A stretch of 64,000 bases of DNA, taken from positions 1 through 64,000 of the forward strand of contig NZ_LPUY01000048.1 of NCBI RefSeq assembly GCF_001518015.1. The letters run 5' to 3'. Below the pieces are notes generated by a model. It made no database searches, was not told the DNA's origin, and saw nothing but the letters and a program-made list of their open reading frames with translations. The first letter of the stretch is position 1; the number at the start of each line of letters is the position of its first letter. Positions 50,058 through 58,326 of this stretch are shown here, piece after piece. Both the position numbers and the translations under genes were made by a program. The stretch is from Tritonibacter horizontis. GTDB lineage: Bacteria; Pseudomonadota; Alphaproteobacteria; Rhodobacterales; Rhodobacteraceae.

Positions 50058-50826
50058 ATGACGAGAGAGGCAAAATCCACCCCGAAGACGGCGGTTTTGT
50101 ACCGAATGGTGATGGAGGAGCATGTTTGTCCCTATGGGCTGAAAATCGAAGGACCTGCTTGAGCGGGAGGGGTATTCGATTGAGGACCGGCCTCTGAACA
50201 CCCGCGAGGAAACGGATGCTTTCATGGAAGAACACAGTGTCGAAACGACTCCGCAGACCTTTATCGGCAATGAAAGAATTGGTGGCTATGACGCGCTGAG
50301 GGAATTTTTCGGCCAGGACGTAAAGGATGACGACGAGACGACTTATCAACCCGTCATTGCGATATTCGCGGTCGCATTCCTTATGGCGCTTGGTCTCAGT
50401 TGGGCGTTTTACGGTTCGATCCTGACGCTGCGGGCATTCGAGTGGTTCATCGCGATCTCGATGAGCTTTCTTGCTGTTCAAAAACTGCAGGACGTCGAGA
50501 CGTTTTCCACGATGTTTCTGAACTACGATCTGCTTGCCCAGAAATGGGTGCGCTATGGCTATGTCTATCCCTTCGGCGAAGCACTTGCCGGTATTCTCAT
50601 GGTCGCCGGTGCCTTGGTCTGGATCAGCGCGCCTGTTGCACTGTTCATCGGTACGGTCGGAGCGGCTTCAGTTTTCAAGGCCGTCTACATCGATAAGCGC
50701 GAGATCAAGTGCGCCTGCGTGGGCGGCGGTTCAAACGTGCCGCTGGGTTTCGTGTCCCTGACCGAAAACCTGATGATGATATTCATGGGCGTCTGGATGT
50801 CGGCGCGTGCGATGGGCCTCTTTTAG
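50058..50826 (+). pseudogene. Glutaredoxin-MauE fusion, frameshifted
   Basis: Start ATG 50058 (MTREAKSTPKTAVLYRMVMEEHVCPYGLK). At 50142-50145 the run AAAA has one extra A: frame 1 stops at 50162, whereas the corrected frame reads SKDLLEREGYSIEDRPLNTREETDAFMEEHSVETTPQTFIGNERIGGYDALREFFG, a glutaredoxin domain with a CPYG site, continuing into four MauE/DoxX-like membrane helices ending at 50826. The open frame from 50224 is the downstream part. MauE-type membrane proteins assist disulfide chemistry. Second +1 lesion within 600 bp. Confidence 0.8.
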
Positions 50827-50828
50827 GC

Positions 50829-52922
50829 CTAACCATCCGTTTTCAAAGCGGTCACAGGGTCGCCAAGTGCGGCCCTGCTCAGCGCGTCGAGAACGGCTTC
50901 GGACGTCAGAACCTCGGACAGGATGATCCCGTCTGGCGCGTTTGGCCCGTAGACGATGTTGAACGGGATGCCAAACCTGTTGTGGCTTTCCAGATACCGG
51001 GAAATGTCAGTGCTGGGCCTAGTCCAGTCTGCCCGCATCGCAACGACATTATCACCCCGCAGTTGGTCGACCACGGGCGCACGGTCCAGCACCAGCGTCT
51101 TGTTGGCCTTGCACGTCAGGCACCAGTCTGCGGTCACGTCGACAAAGACGGTTTTTCCCTGCGACACCAGTTTCGGTATCTCGGAGCGATCGAACGCGAC
51201 CCAGTCCTGGCCCACCGCTCTCGTCTGCGGCGGGATTGTCAGCGCCGTCGGCACCAGAAGGCTGAGAACAGCAACCACCACCAGCGCTGTCGGGCGCGTC
51301 AATCTGCCCGGCAAACGTATTGTTGCGAGAAGAATGAAAAGGCTCGTCATAAGCAGCACGGTCATGGCCACCCGGCCACCCGCCACCCCTATCAGTACCC
51401 AGAGCAGCCAGATCGCGGTCCCGGCCAGAAGACCGGCAAGCACCCATTTGACGACAACCATCCAACGTCCCGGCCTGGGCAACAACCGGACCAGACCAGG
51501 CTTCCCCGCCAGAACCAGATAGGGCAGGGAGAGCCCAAGCCCCAGAGCCGTGAAAACGAGAATGACATCAATCGGGCGCCCGGACAGGGCAAAGGCAACC
51601 GCTGTCCCCAAAAACGGGGCCGAGCAGGGCGTGGCCAGCACCGCCGCGAAGGCGCCTGTTGCAAAATCTCCGCCATACCCGTCGCGACCGCTTGATCTGG
51701 CCAGCCGTGACTGCAACCCGGAGGGCAATGAAACTTCGAACACCCCGAACAGATTGGCAGAGAACACGGCAAGCACCAGAAACATGACGGTCAGGAAAAC
51801 AGGGCTTTGGAATTGCAGGCCCCACCCAACGGTGACGCCGACGGATTGCAGAACCAGAATGATTGCGGCGAGGGCCCACATGAACACCAGAACGCCAAGC
51901 GCCGACATCAGGAACCCATTCCGGACCTCGTGCGCTGGCTTGTTTCCATGATTGAGAACCGATGTCAGCTTGATGGACAGGACAGGCAGAACACAGGGCA
52001 TGACATTCAGGATCAGACCGCCAAGAAAGGCAAAGGCCGCAATCGCCAGGATTTGCGTCAGATCCGGCAGGTTCGCCATAACCTCGAATGGTGCACCCGG
52101 GATGCGGTCTGACCAAGCGGGCTGCGCTGTCACCGCGCGTGATCCATCGGTCACAGTCAGTTGCAGGGGCGGCGGATCCTCCCCTTGCGCGAGAAGAGGC
52201 AGCTTGGCCCAAAGGGCTGTTCCCGCATCATCGGTTCGGATGTCCGGTTTGCCAAAGGTGAATTCCGGCCCCAGTTCCGGAAAGATATCCGGCTTCACAA
52301 AGGCATTCGCACTGCGCGCCGTCACATAAAGCGCATCATCCGCGATCACCGCCGTTTCGACAATGATGTCGCTCTCTTCGGGACCAAGCGGCACCCGCTG
52401 GGCATACTCCGAAATCAGGCCCGCCGCCTTCGCGTCAATCCCGGTGCCCGCCGGAATTGTCAGTGCGAGATCGAAATCATGCGGCACACAGACAGTCGAG
52501 CACGCCAGCAATGAAACACGCGCCTGCAATGTTGCGGACTGGCCCGCAGTTTCGAGAACTGCCTGAATGGGCAGGACGACACGGGTCTTGTAGCCAAAAT
52601 TCTCGATGCCGAATGCCGTGAAGCGCTCAGGCGCGGGCCAGAGCATCTGTGCGCTCACCAGATTTTCCGATCCATCCCATGAAATTTCAGGCGGCAGACC
52701 CACCTCGCCGGGCGAACGCCAATAGGCTTTCCAGCCCTCGGCCAGCTCGACATCCAGGCCAAGGGAAAGGGTTCTGGAGGTTTCCGCGACCCCATTTTCA
52801 ACGGAGATGAGCCGGGCCGTGATTGTTGAATTCTCGTAGGTATCGCTCGATGCAGCAAAGCCCATGGAGGCCCAAAGGCAAGCCATGAGAAGGAAGAATA
52901 GGCGCAACGTGGTTCGCATCAT
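50829..52922 (-). CDS. ScsB/DsbD-type protein-disulfide reductase
   Basis: About 697 aa from ATG 52922 (MMRTTLRLFFLLMACLWASMGFA; upstream ATG 52940 possible). Periplasmic alpha domain with LLACSTVCVPHDFDL, membrane beta domain with cysteines in NVMPCVLPVLS and ATPCSAPFLG, and C-terminal thioredoxin domain with DVTADWCLTCKANK. Carries electrons from cytoplasmic thioredoxin to periplasmic thiol proteins. ScsB types are linked to copper tolerance and would keep DsbA-, DsbE- and Ccm-type proteins reduced. An NTACA repeat lies 79 bp upstream. Confidence 0.92.
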   Translation of the reverse strand: MMRTTLRLFFLLMACLWASMGFAASSDTYENSTITARLISVENGVAETSRTLSLGLDVELAEGWKAYWRSPGEVGLPPEISWDGSENLVSAQMLWPAPERFTAFGIENFGYKTRVVLPIQAVLETAGQSATLQARVSLLACSTVCVPHDFDLALTIPAGTGIDAKAAGLISEYAQRVPLGPEESDIIVETAVIADDALYVTARSANAFVKPDIFPELGPEFTFGKPDIRTDDAGTALWAKLPLLAQGEDPPPLQLTVTDGSRAVTAQPAWSDRIPGAPFEVMANLPDLTQILAIAAFAFLGGLILNVMPCVLPVLSIKLTSVLNHGNKPAHEVRNGFLMSALGVLVFMWALAAIILVLQSVGVTVGWGLQFQSPVFLTVMFLVLAVFSANLFGVFEVSLPSGLQSRLARSSGRDGYGGDFATGAFAAVLATPCSAPFLGTAVAFALSGRPIDVILVFTALGLGLSLPYLVLAGKPGLVRLLPRPGRWMVVVKWVLAGLLAGTAIWLLWVLIGVAGGRVAMTVLLMTSLFILLATIRLPGRLTRPTALVVVAVLSLLVPTALTIPPQTRAVGQDWVAFDRSEIPKLVSQGKTVFVDVTADWCLTCKANKTLVLDRAPVVDQLRGDNVVAMRADWTRPSTDISRYLESHNRFGIPFNIVYGPNAPDGIILSEVLTSEAVLDALSRAALGDPVTALKTDG

Positions 52923-53000
52923 CTTTTGGCTCGCTTCCACCCTTGTCCCGAGATCGAAATCCGAAGCACCTCTATGGCTGCATCTCCCGGTTGGTCAACT

Positions 53001-53015
53001 TTACAAACGGATACA
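53001..53015 (+). promoter_or_regulatory. NTACA direct-repeat motif, site 9
   Basis: TTACA-AACGG-ATACA followed by AT. 79 bp upstream of the ScsB/DsbD ATG, opposite orientation; also in the spacer toward the plus-strand 39-aa peptide gene. Confidence 0.6.
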
Positions 53016-53137
53016 ATGTCGTTTGTGAAGCCATCCCGCTGCGAGAATAACGCGACGAAGTCCGCGTTCGTAGCAGGAAGGCCAATAGAAGCTTTTTTCT
53101 TCATTAAACATTTCAATCGCAACCGCGGCCTCCAACC

Positions 53138-53151
53138 TTCCAGCGCTGGAA
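53138..53151. promoter_or_regulatory. CueR-like dyad without a clear promoter
   Basis: TTCCAGCGCTGGAA, a perfect palindrome resembling the CueR dyads of this window but one base shorter, with no good -35/-10 pair at 19-bp spacing on either strand. Possibly a degenerate CueR site before the 39-aa peptide gene. Confidence 0.35.
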
Positions 53152-53212
53152 ATTGAAACCAAATGCGGATGACTTAGTTGAACGCTTAGCAATTGAGAGA
53201 AGGAAGAAGATC

Positions 53213-53332
53213 ATGATGGATGGTGGAATGATGGGCGGCGGTATGATGATTGGAATGGGACTTGTCTGGCTCCTTGTCATCGTGGTGCTGATTCTCGCAG
53301 TTATTGCGCTGGTGAAATACCTGCGTACGTAG
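53213..53332 (+). CDS. 39-aa Met-rich membrane peptide, copy A
   Basis: ATG 53213 (second ATG 53216) with GGAAG upstream. The peptide starts MMDGGMMGGGMMIGMG, then one hydrophobic helix (LVWLLVIVVLILAVIALV) and ends KYLRT. Too short for most gene finders. It closely matches the peptide at 59761-59901 (Met-rich head, Leu/Val helix, ALVKYLR tail). Inner-membrane peptide with the Met cluster on one side; role unknown, perhaps a Cu(I)-binding or complex-assembly peptide. Lies 20 bp before the fusion gene. Confidence 0.7.
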   Translation: MMDGGMMGGGMMIGMGLVWLLVIVVLILAVIALVKYLRT

Positions 53333-53352
53333 CGGAAGGCCGGAGCGTCGCC

Positions 53353-55950
53353 ATGGCAGATGAAAGCAAGCCGGTCGTTATAGTTACCGGGTCGAGCGGG
53401 TATCTCGGGGCCGCGGTGGTGCGACGGCTGCACGGGTCCTACCGCGTCGTCGGACTTGACCGGTATTCGCCGCCCCATCCGCCGCATCAGGCCGAGTGCG
53501 TCTGTTTCGACATCACCGATCAGGCAAGTGTCGATACCGCGCTTGATCGTGTGCGGCTGGCTTACGGCGACAGGATTTCCGCCTGCATTCACCTTGCGGG
53601 CTATTTCGATCTCAGCGGCGAGGATGATCCGGCCTATGATGCGGTTACCGTCGAAGGGTCGAAACGTCTTCTGAAGGGCCTTCAGGAATTCAAGCTGGAA
53701 CAGTTCGTCTTCGCGTCCACCATGCTGGCGCATGCGCCGACCGAGCCTGGCGAGCCGATAGACGAAGATCATCCTTTCGATCCCAAATTGCCTTACCGGG
53801 CGTCGAAGGTGCGTACCGAAAGAATGCTGCGCGAAGAACGGGGTGACGAGAAACTCGTGCTGATGCGCCCCGCCGGTATCTACGATGACAACGGGCAGTC
53901 GACTTTTCTGACCCACCAGATCGCCCGCATTCACGAACGACGATTCAGCGGCAAGGTTTATCCTGGCGATCTGTCGCGCGGGCAGGCGTTCCTGCATCTC
54001 GACGATTTTCTAGACGCGGTGGAACGTATCGTTGATCGGCGCGTCAAGCTGCCGGACGTTTTTCCGGTGCTACTGGGGGAGAGCGATCCGATAACCTTCG
54101 GCGAGTTGCAGCGCCTGATCGGGCGCGAACTGCATGGAGAGGACTGGATCACCTGGAACGTGCCGTCCCAACTGGCCAAGCTCGGCGCCTGGGCGGAAAA
54201 CAAGATATTTGGCGAGGACGCCTTCATTCGGTCCTGGATGGTCGATATTTCCAGCGATCAATATGAACTCGACCTTTCGGCGGCGAAGAAGCATCTGGAT
54301 TGGACGCCTCGGCACAGCCTGCGCGAGGACATGCCGGGCATCCTTCAGCGCCTGAAGGACGATCCCTACGAATGGTACGAAGCGAACGGGCTGAACACCG
54401 CACGGGTCTCGGCGGCCAAGGTCGAAAACGCCGTGGCGGAAGAGGCTGCAGAGCATGCACCGACGGAGGCCGAGGCGAACGCGGATCGGCGCGAGCATGA
54501 TCAACACATGCGGCAGATGCATTTTTCTATGCTCTGGGTGCATTGGCTGGTCATGGCGCTCGGCCTGTGGTTGGCCACCGCGCCATCGGTTTTCGGCACC
54601 TTCGATCAGACCGAATTCAGCGCGGCGGTCCAGCGCGTGACGGAGGATCGCGGGCTGTGGTCCGCCGCTACACGCAGTTGGCTGACCGCGTGGAACAATG
54701 TCTTCACCGGACTTGCCATCATGGTCTTTGCCGCCCTGTCGCTGCGCCATGGTAACGGCTGGGCGCAATGGGTGAATGCCGCGCTCGGCGTCTGGCTGCT
54801 GGCCGCGCCGCTGGTGTTCTGGACGCCGGACGCGGCCGTCTATGCCAACGACACGCTGATCGGCGCGCTGGTGGTCGCGCTGACAATCCTGATCCCGATG
54901 ATGCCGGGCATGTCGCGCGAGGGGATGATGGACGATACCGATATCCCGCCCGGCTGGACCTACTGCCCCTCCACCTATGTCCAGCGCCTGCCGATCATCG
55001 CGCTCGGTGTCGTGGGCTTCATCCTGTCGCGCATCCTGTCGGCCTACCAGCTCGGCCATGTAGACGGCGTGTGGGAGCCGTTCTTTTCATCGCCGGTCGC
55101 GCTGAATGGCACCGAATACATCATCACCTCCGATGTCTCGAAAGCCTGGCCCATTGCCGACGGCGGCCTTGGCGCAATGAGTTATATGTTTGAGATCATG
55201 ATGGGCGTGATGGGCAGCCGCCTGCGCTGGCGCACGATGCCCTGGATGGTCGCACTTTTCGGCATCGTTGTCGGGCCGCTTGGCGTGATCAGCATCTATT
55301 TCATCATCATTCAGCCGATTGCCATCGACACCTATTGCACGATCTGCCTGATGGCGGCGCTGGCCATGCTGATCATGATCCCGTTCTCGCTCGATGAAAT
55401 CGTCGCGATGGTGCAGTTCATGGTCTGGAATACGCGCCGGGGCAGACCGTTCTGGCGCGCGTTCTTCAGGGGCGATGCGCTGCCCGGTGGCACAACGGGG
55501 GGCGAAATGAGCTTCGACGCGCGACCGATGCAGATCTTTCGACAAAGCGCACGCGGCGTCACCGTACCATGGACACTCGGGCTGAGTGCTGCGATCGGGG
55601 TCTTCCTGATGTTGTCGCGCGCGATCTTTGGCAATGAAGCGGCCATGGCGAACAGCGATCACCTGCTGGGCGCACTGGTCCTGACCACTGCGGTCATCGC
55701 CTGGGCCGAGGTCGCGCGCCCGTTGCGGTTCCTTAACATCCTCTTCGGCCTCTGGCTCATTGTCGCGCCTTGGTTCCTGGGCGGAGGCACGGTGGCAGGC
55801 AGCCTTGTCGGTATCCTCGCCGGGATCGCTCTCATCGCGCTCAGCCTGTCGCGTGGGAAGCGCAGCGAGGAACACTATGGGAGTTGGGACAGGTTCATTT
55901 TTGAAGGGGCGTCACAAAAAGATTGCCAAGCGTCCTTGACCTTCCAGTAG
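53353..55950 (+). CDS. Epimerase/dehydratase - SPW repeat - VKOR-like membrane fusion
   Basis: 865 aa. Residues 1-330: NAD-dependent epimerase/dehydratase (VTGSSGYLGAAVVRRL, LPYRASKVRTER with Tyr-x3-Lys). From about 395: membrane SPW-type repeats (MALGLWLATAPSVFGTFD; AALGVWLLAAPLVFWTPD; and later LFGLWLIVAPWFLGGGT). Between them is a VKOR-like segment with TYCTICLMAALAM (CxxC, about residue 660) and paired helices. A cytosolic reductase-like head on a redox membrane domain is unusual; disulfide formation or quinone-linked chemistry is possible. The last codons overlap the CueR-type promoter at 55936. Confidence 0.75.
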   Translation: MADESKPVVIVTGSSGYLGAAVVRRLHGSYRVVGLDRYSPPHPPHQAECVCFDITDQASVDTALDRVRLAYGDRISACIHLAGYFDLSGEDDPAYDAVTVEGSKRLLKGLQEFKLEQFVFASTMLAHAPTEPGEPIDEDHPFDPKLPYRASKVRTERMLREERGDEKLVLMRPAGIYDDNGQSTFLTHQIARIHERRFSGKVYPGDLSRGQAFLHLDDFLDAVERIVDRRVKLPDVFPVLLGESDPITFGELQRLIGRELHGEDWITWNVPSQLAKLGAWAENKIFGEDAFIRSWMVDISSDQYELDLSAAKKHLDWTPRHSLREDMPGILQRLKDDPYEWYEANGLNTARVSAAKVENAVAEEAAEHAPTEAEANADRREHDQHMRQMHFSMLWVHWLVMALGLWLATAPSVFGTFDQTEFSAAVQRVTEDRGLWSAATRSWLTAWNNVFTGLAIMVFAALSLRHGNGWAQWVNAALGVWLLAAPLVFWTPDAAVYANDTLIGALVVALTILIPMMPGMSREGMMDDTDIPPGWTYCPSTYVQRLPIIALGVVGFILSRILSAYQLGHVDGVWEPFFSSPVALNGTEYIITSDVSKAWPIADGGLGAMSYMFEIMMGVMGSRLRWRTMPWMVALFGIVVGPLGVISIYFIIIQPIAIDTYCTICLMAALAMLIMIPFSLDEIVAMVQFMVWNTRRGRPFWRAFFRGDALPGGTTGGEMSFDARPMQIFRQSARGVTVPWTLGLSAAIGVFLMLSRAIFGNEAAMANSDHLLGALVLTTAVIAWAEVARPLRFLNILFGLWLIVAPWFLGGGTVAGSLVGILAGIALIALSLSRGKRSEEHYGSWDRFIFEGASQKDCQASLTFQ

Positions 55951-55966
55951 GTGGAAGGACTATCTG
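55936..55966 (+). promoter_or_regulatory. CueR-type promoter of module B
   Basis: TTGACC (55936-55941), 19-bp spacer with TTCCAG-TAGG-TGGAAGG dyad, TATCTG (55961-55966). Embedded in the 3' end of the fusion gene and 27 bp before the second CueR. Probably drives cueR2 and the module B genes. Confidence 0.8.
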
Positions 55967-55992
55967 GTGTTTCAAGGAGAGGGTTGCCAGCT

Positions 55993-56421
55993 ATGAACAT
56001 TGGAAATGTTTCGGAACAGAGCGGTTTGCCCGCAAAAACAATCCGGTATTACGAGGATATCGGACTCGTGCAACCGTCGCGGCGTGAAAACGGGTACCGC
56101 GATTTCGCTGTTCAGGATCTGCACAAGCTGGCGTTTCTCGGCCGGGCGCGGTCGTTGGGTTTCAGCATCGATGAATGTCGCACGCTGTTGTCATTGTACG
56201 AGGACCGCGAGCGGTCCAGCGCCGACGTCAAGGCGATCGCACAAAGCCATCTCGCGCGGGTGGATCAAAAAATCGAGGAGTTGCAGGCGCTTAGCGCGAC
56301 GCTTCGTGATCTCGTTGTTCGGTGTCATGGCGATGATCGTCCCGACTGCCCGATAATGGATGATCTGACGCCTTCCGACCTCGCGGGGACGCGAAAACAT
56401 CCCGCTGGAACAACCCTCTGA
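55993..56421 (+). CDS. cueR: CueR-like MerR-family regulator 2
   Basis: 142 aa from ATG 55993 (MNIGNVSEQSGLPAKTIRYYEDIGLVQPSRRENGYRDF). The metal loop CHGDDRPDC matches CueR 1. The C-terminus is longer, LTPSDLAGTRKHPAGTTL. Autoregulated from the preceding 19-bp-spacer promoter, it would sense cytoplasmic Cu(I) and switch on module B. Confidence 0.9.
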   Translation: MNIGNVSEQSGLPAKTIRYYEDIGLVQPSRRENGYRDFAVQDLHKLAFLGRARSLGFSIDECRTLLSLYEDRERSSADVKAIAQSHLARVDQKIEELQALSATLRDLVVRCHGDDRPDCPIMDDLTPSDLAGTRKHPAGTTL

Positions 56422-56440
56422 ACACTGGTAAATTAGCCGC

Positions 56441-56779
56441 ATGCACTTTGTCGCCCGCCTCATCATGATAGCCGTCCTTGCCGCCTTCGCGGCAAGCTCG
56501 GTTGTGCATGCGGCCGGTTCGGCCAGAATGGCATCTGAAATGATCGCAGCCGGAGCTGAAATGCCAGGTGCCGACTGTGAGGCGTGCGATGGTTCGGCGG
56601 GACCCTCAGGCATCGCTTGCGATTTCGTGTGCAACTCGGCGACCGCCGTCGCGCTGGTGGGAGCCTCGGCGGAATTTGGTCTAATTGCAGTTTCGAGCGC
56701 CCATGGACTGCCGATCGCGCGGGATTTTCGCGGTCTGATCAGCCCACCTGCCAAACAGCCTCCAAGATTCCTTCTCTGA
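56441..56779 (+). CDS. Small secreted Cys-containing hypothetical protein
   Basis: 112 aa with a signal peptide (LIMIAVLAAFAASSVVHAAG). The mature part has a compact Cys cluster GADCEACDGSAGPSGIACDFVCN (four Cys, two CxxC-like pairs) and a Pro-rich tail. I do not recognise the family; a periplasmic metal-binding role would fit. 19 bp after cueR2, so likely in the same operon. Confidence 0.6.
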   Translation: MHFVARLIMIAVLAAFAASSVVHAAGSARMASEMIAAGAEMPGADCEACDGSAGPSGIACDFVCNSATAVALVGASAEFGLIAVSSAHGLPIARDFRGLISPPAKQPPRFLL

Positions 56780-56920
56780 ACTGACACGCGCCGCGGCTTC
56801 GCAGCCGCAGTGTCATGCCGTGACGCCGGAGCCATGCTGCTTCGCGCTGCGGGTATTCCCCAACCGCAGTTGCCGCTTTGGCTCCGGCGGAGGACCGAAT
56901 TATCAGAGAGCCCCAGTCCG

Positions 56921-58306
56921 ATGTCTTTCAACTACAAAACTACCGTCACGCGCCGCGCCTTTGTCGCGTCGTCGCTCGCGGGTGTGATGTCCGCCACCCT
57001 GCCTTTTCCGAGGATGGCAGAAGCCGCCACCCGGAAATTCTCACTCCGGGCCGCACCGGGAAGCACACGGCTTGTTCCCGAGCCACATCCGGACACTGCG
57101 GCCTGGTGCTACAACGGTAAGGTCCCGGGCCCGGAGATCCGCATTCGACAAGGTGATCGCCTTCAGGTCGAGGTTATGAATGACCTTGCGGAGGAAACCA
57201 CTGTGCATTGGCATGGCATCCGGCTTCCCAACGCAATGGACGGGGTGCCGCACTTGACACAGGGACCGATCGCCCCGGGCGACAGGTTCGTCTACGAATT
57301 CGATGCACTCGATGCCGGCACCTTCTGGTATCACCCACATCAACGCAGCTTCGAGCAGGTCGGGCGCGGTCTCTACGGCCCGCTTATCATCGATGAGGCC
57401 AATCCACCTCGGGTCGACCGCGATGTTACTTGGGTCCTGGACGACTGGCGTCTGGCCGAGGACGCATCGATTTCGGATGATTTCGGCAATGCCCATGACT
57501 TAAGCCACGCTGGCCGCCTCGGGAACACTGTGACGATCAACGGTCACGTGCCGGAAACACTCGAGGTGGCATCGGGGGAACGGATCCGCCTCCGCCTGAT
57601 CAACGCGGCGAATGCCCGGATCTTCGCACTCGATTTCGGGGACCATGCACCGCGCATCATCGCGCTCGACGGGCAACCCGTCACGCCGCATGAGCCGCGG
57701 GACGGTGTTGTCGTTCTTGGACCCGCAATGCGCGTCGATGTGATCCTGGATTGCACCGGCAAGCCAGGCGAAAGAGCCCAGCTTGTAGACCGTGCGTACC
57801 GCGGGAACGATTTTCGAGTCCTCGATTTCACCTACGCTGAAACCGCCCTGCGCGAGGCTACACCCGACTGGCCGATCGCACTGCCAGCCAGTCCCATTGC
57901 CGAACCAGACCTGAGTTCTGCGCATCGTCATGAGGTGACGTTCACCGGCGGGATGATGGGCATGATGCATGACGGGCGCGGCATCTGGTTCGTCAACGGA
58001 AAAGCCGCCCAGGGGCATGTGCTTGACCCGTTCCTGACGCTTAAACGCGACGCGAGTCACATCCTCGAGATGACCAACGCGACCGCTTTTGATCACCCGA
58101 TCCATCTGCACGGCCACTCATTCCGCGTGATCAGTCGAAACGGTGCGCCGACGCCGCATCGGGAATGGCAGGACACGGTGCTGATGGCACCCCGCGAACG
58201 GGTCGAGATCGCCTTCGTCGCCGACAATCCCGGCGACTGGATGTTCCACTGCCACATTCTCGAACACCAAGCCGCGGGAATGATGGGTGTGATCCGCGTC
58301 GCATGA
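56921..58306 (+). CDS. Multicopper oxidase 4 (module B)
   Basis: 461 aa from ATG 56921 (MSFNYKTTVTRRAFVASSLAG, Tat signal). Ligand motifs: TVHWHGIRLPN, FWYHPHQRSFEQ, FDHPIHLHGHSF and WMFHCHILEHQAAGMMG. A GGMMGMMHDGRG stretch may bind Cu(I). Closely related in layout to MCO3. Periplasmic Cu(I) oxidase of module B. Followed at 20 bp by a Tat-exported propeller protein. Confidence 0.92.
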   Translation: MSFNYKTTVTRRAFVASSLAGVMSATLPFPRMAEAATRKFSLRAAPGSTRLVPEPHPDTAAWCYNGKVPGPEIRIRQGDRLQVEVMNDLAEETTVHWHGIRLPNAMDGVPHLTQGPIAPGDRFVYEFDALDAGTFWYHPHQRSFEQVGRGLYGPLIIDEANPPRVDRDVTWVLDDWRLAEDASISDDFGNAHDLSHAGRLGNTVTINGHVPETLEVASGERIRLRLINAANARIFALDFGDHAPRIIALDGQPVTPHEPRDGVVVLGPAMRVDVILDCTGKPGERAQLVDRAYRGNDFRVLDFTYAETALREATPDWPIALPASPIAEPDLSSAHRHEVTFTGGMMGMMHDGRGIWFVNGKAAQGHVLDPFLTLKRDASHILEMTNATAFDHPIHLHGHSFRVISRNGAPTPHREWQDTVLMAPRERVEIAFVADNPGDWMFHCHILEHQAAGMMGVIRVA

Positions 58307-58326
58307 GCCCCGGAGGAGGACAAGAG

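Noticed and set aside
50709-51695. Plus-strand frame of 328 codons opposite scsB
   Set aside because: Antisense shadow; the minus strand has DsbD motifs throughout.
53138-53151. Fourth functional CueR promoter
   Set aside because: The dyad is present but no -35/-10 pair at 19-bp spacing exists on either strand, so it is listed only as a dyad.
54070-55059. Minus-strand frame of 329 codons opposite the fusion gene
   Set aside because: Antisense shadow with Arg/His-rich composition.
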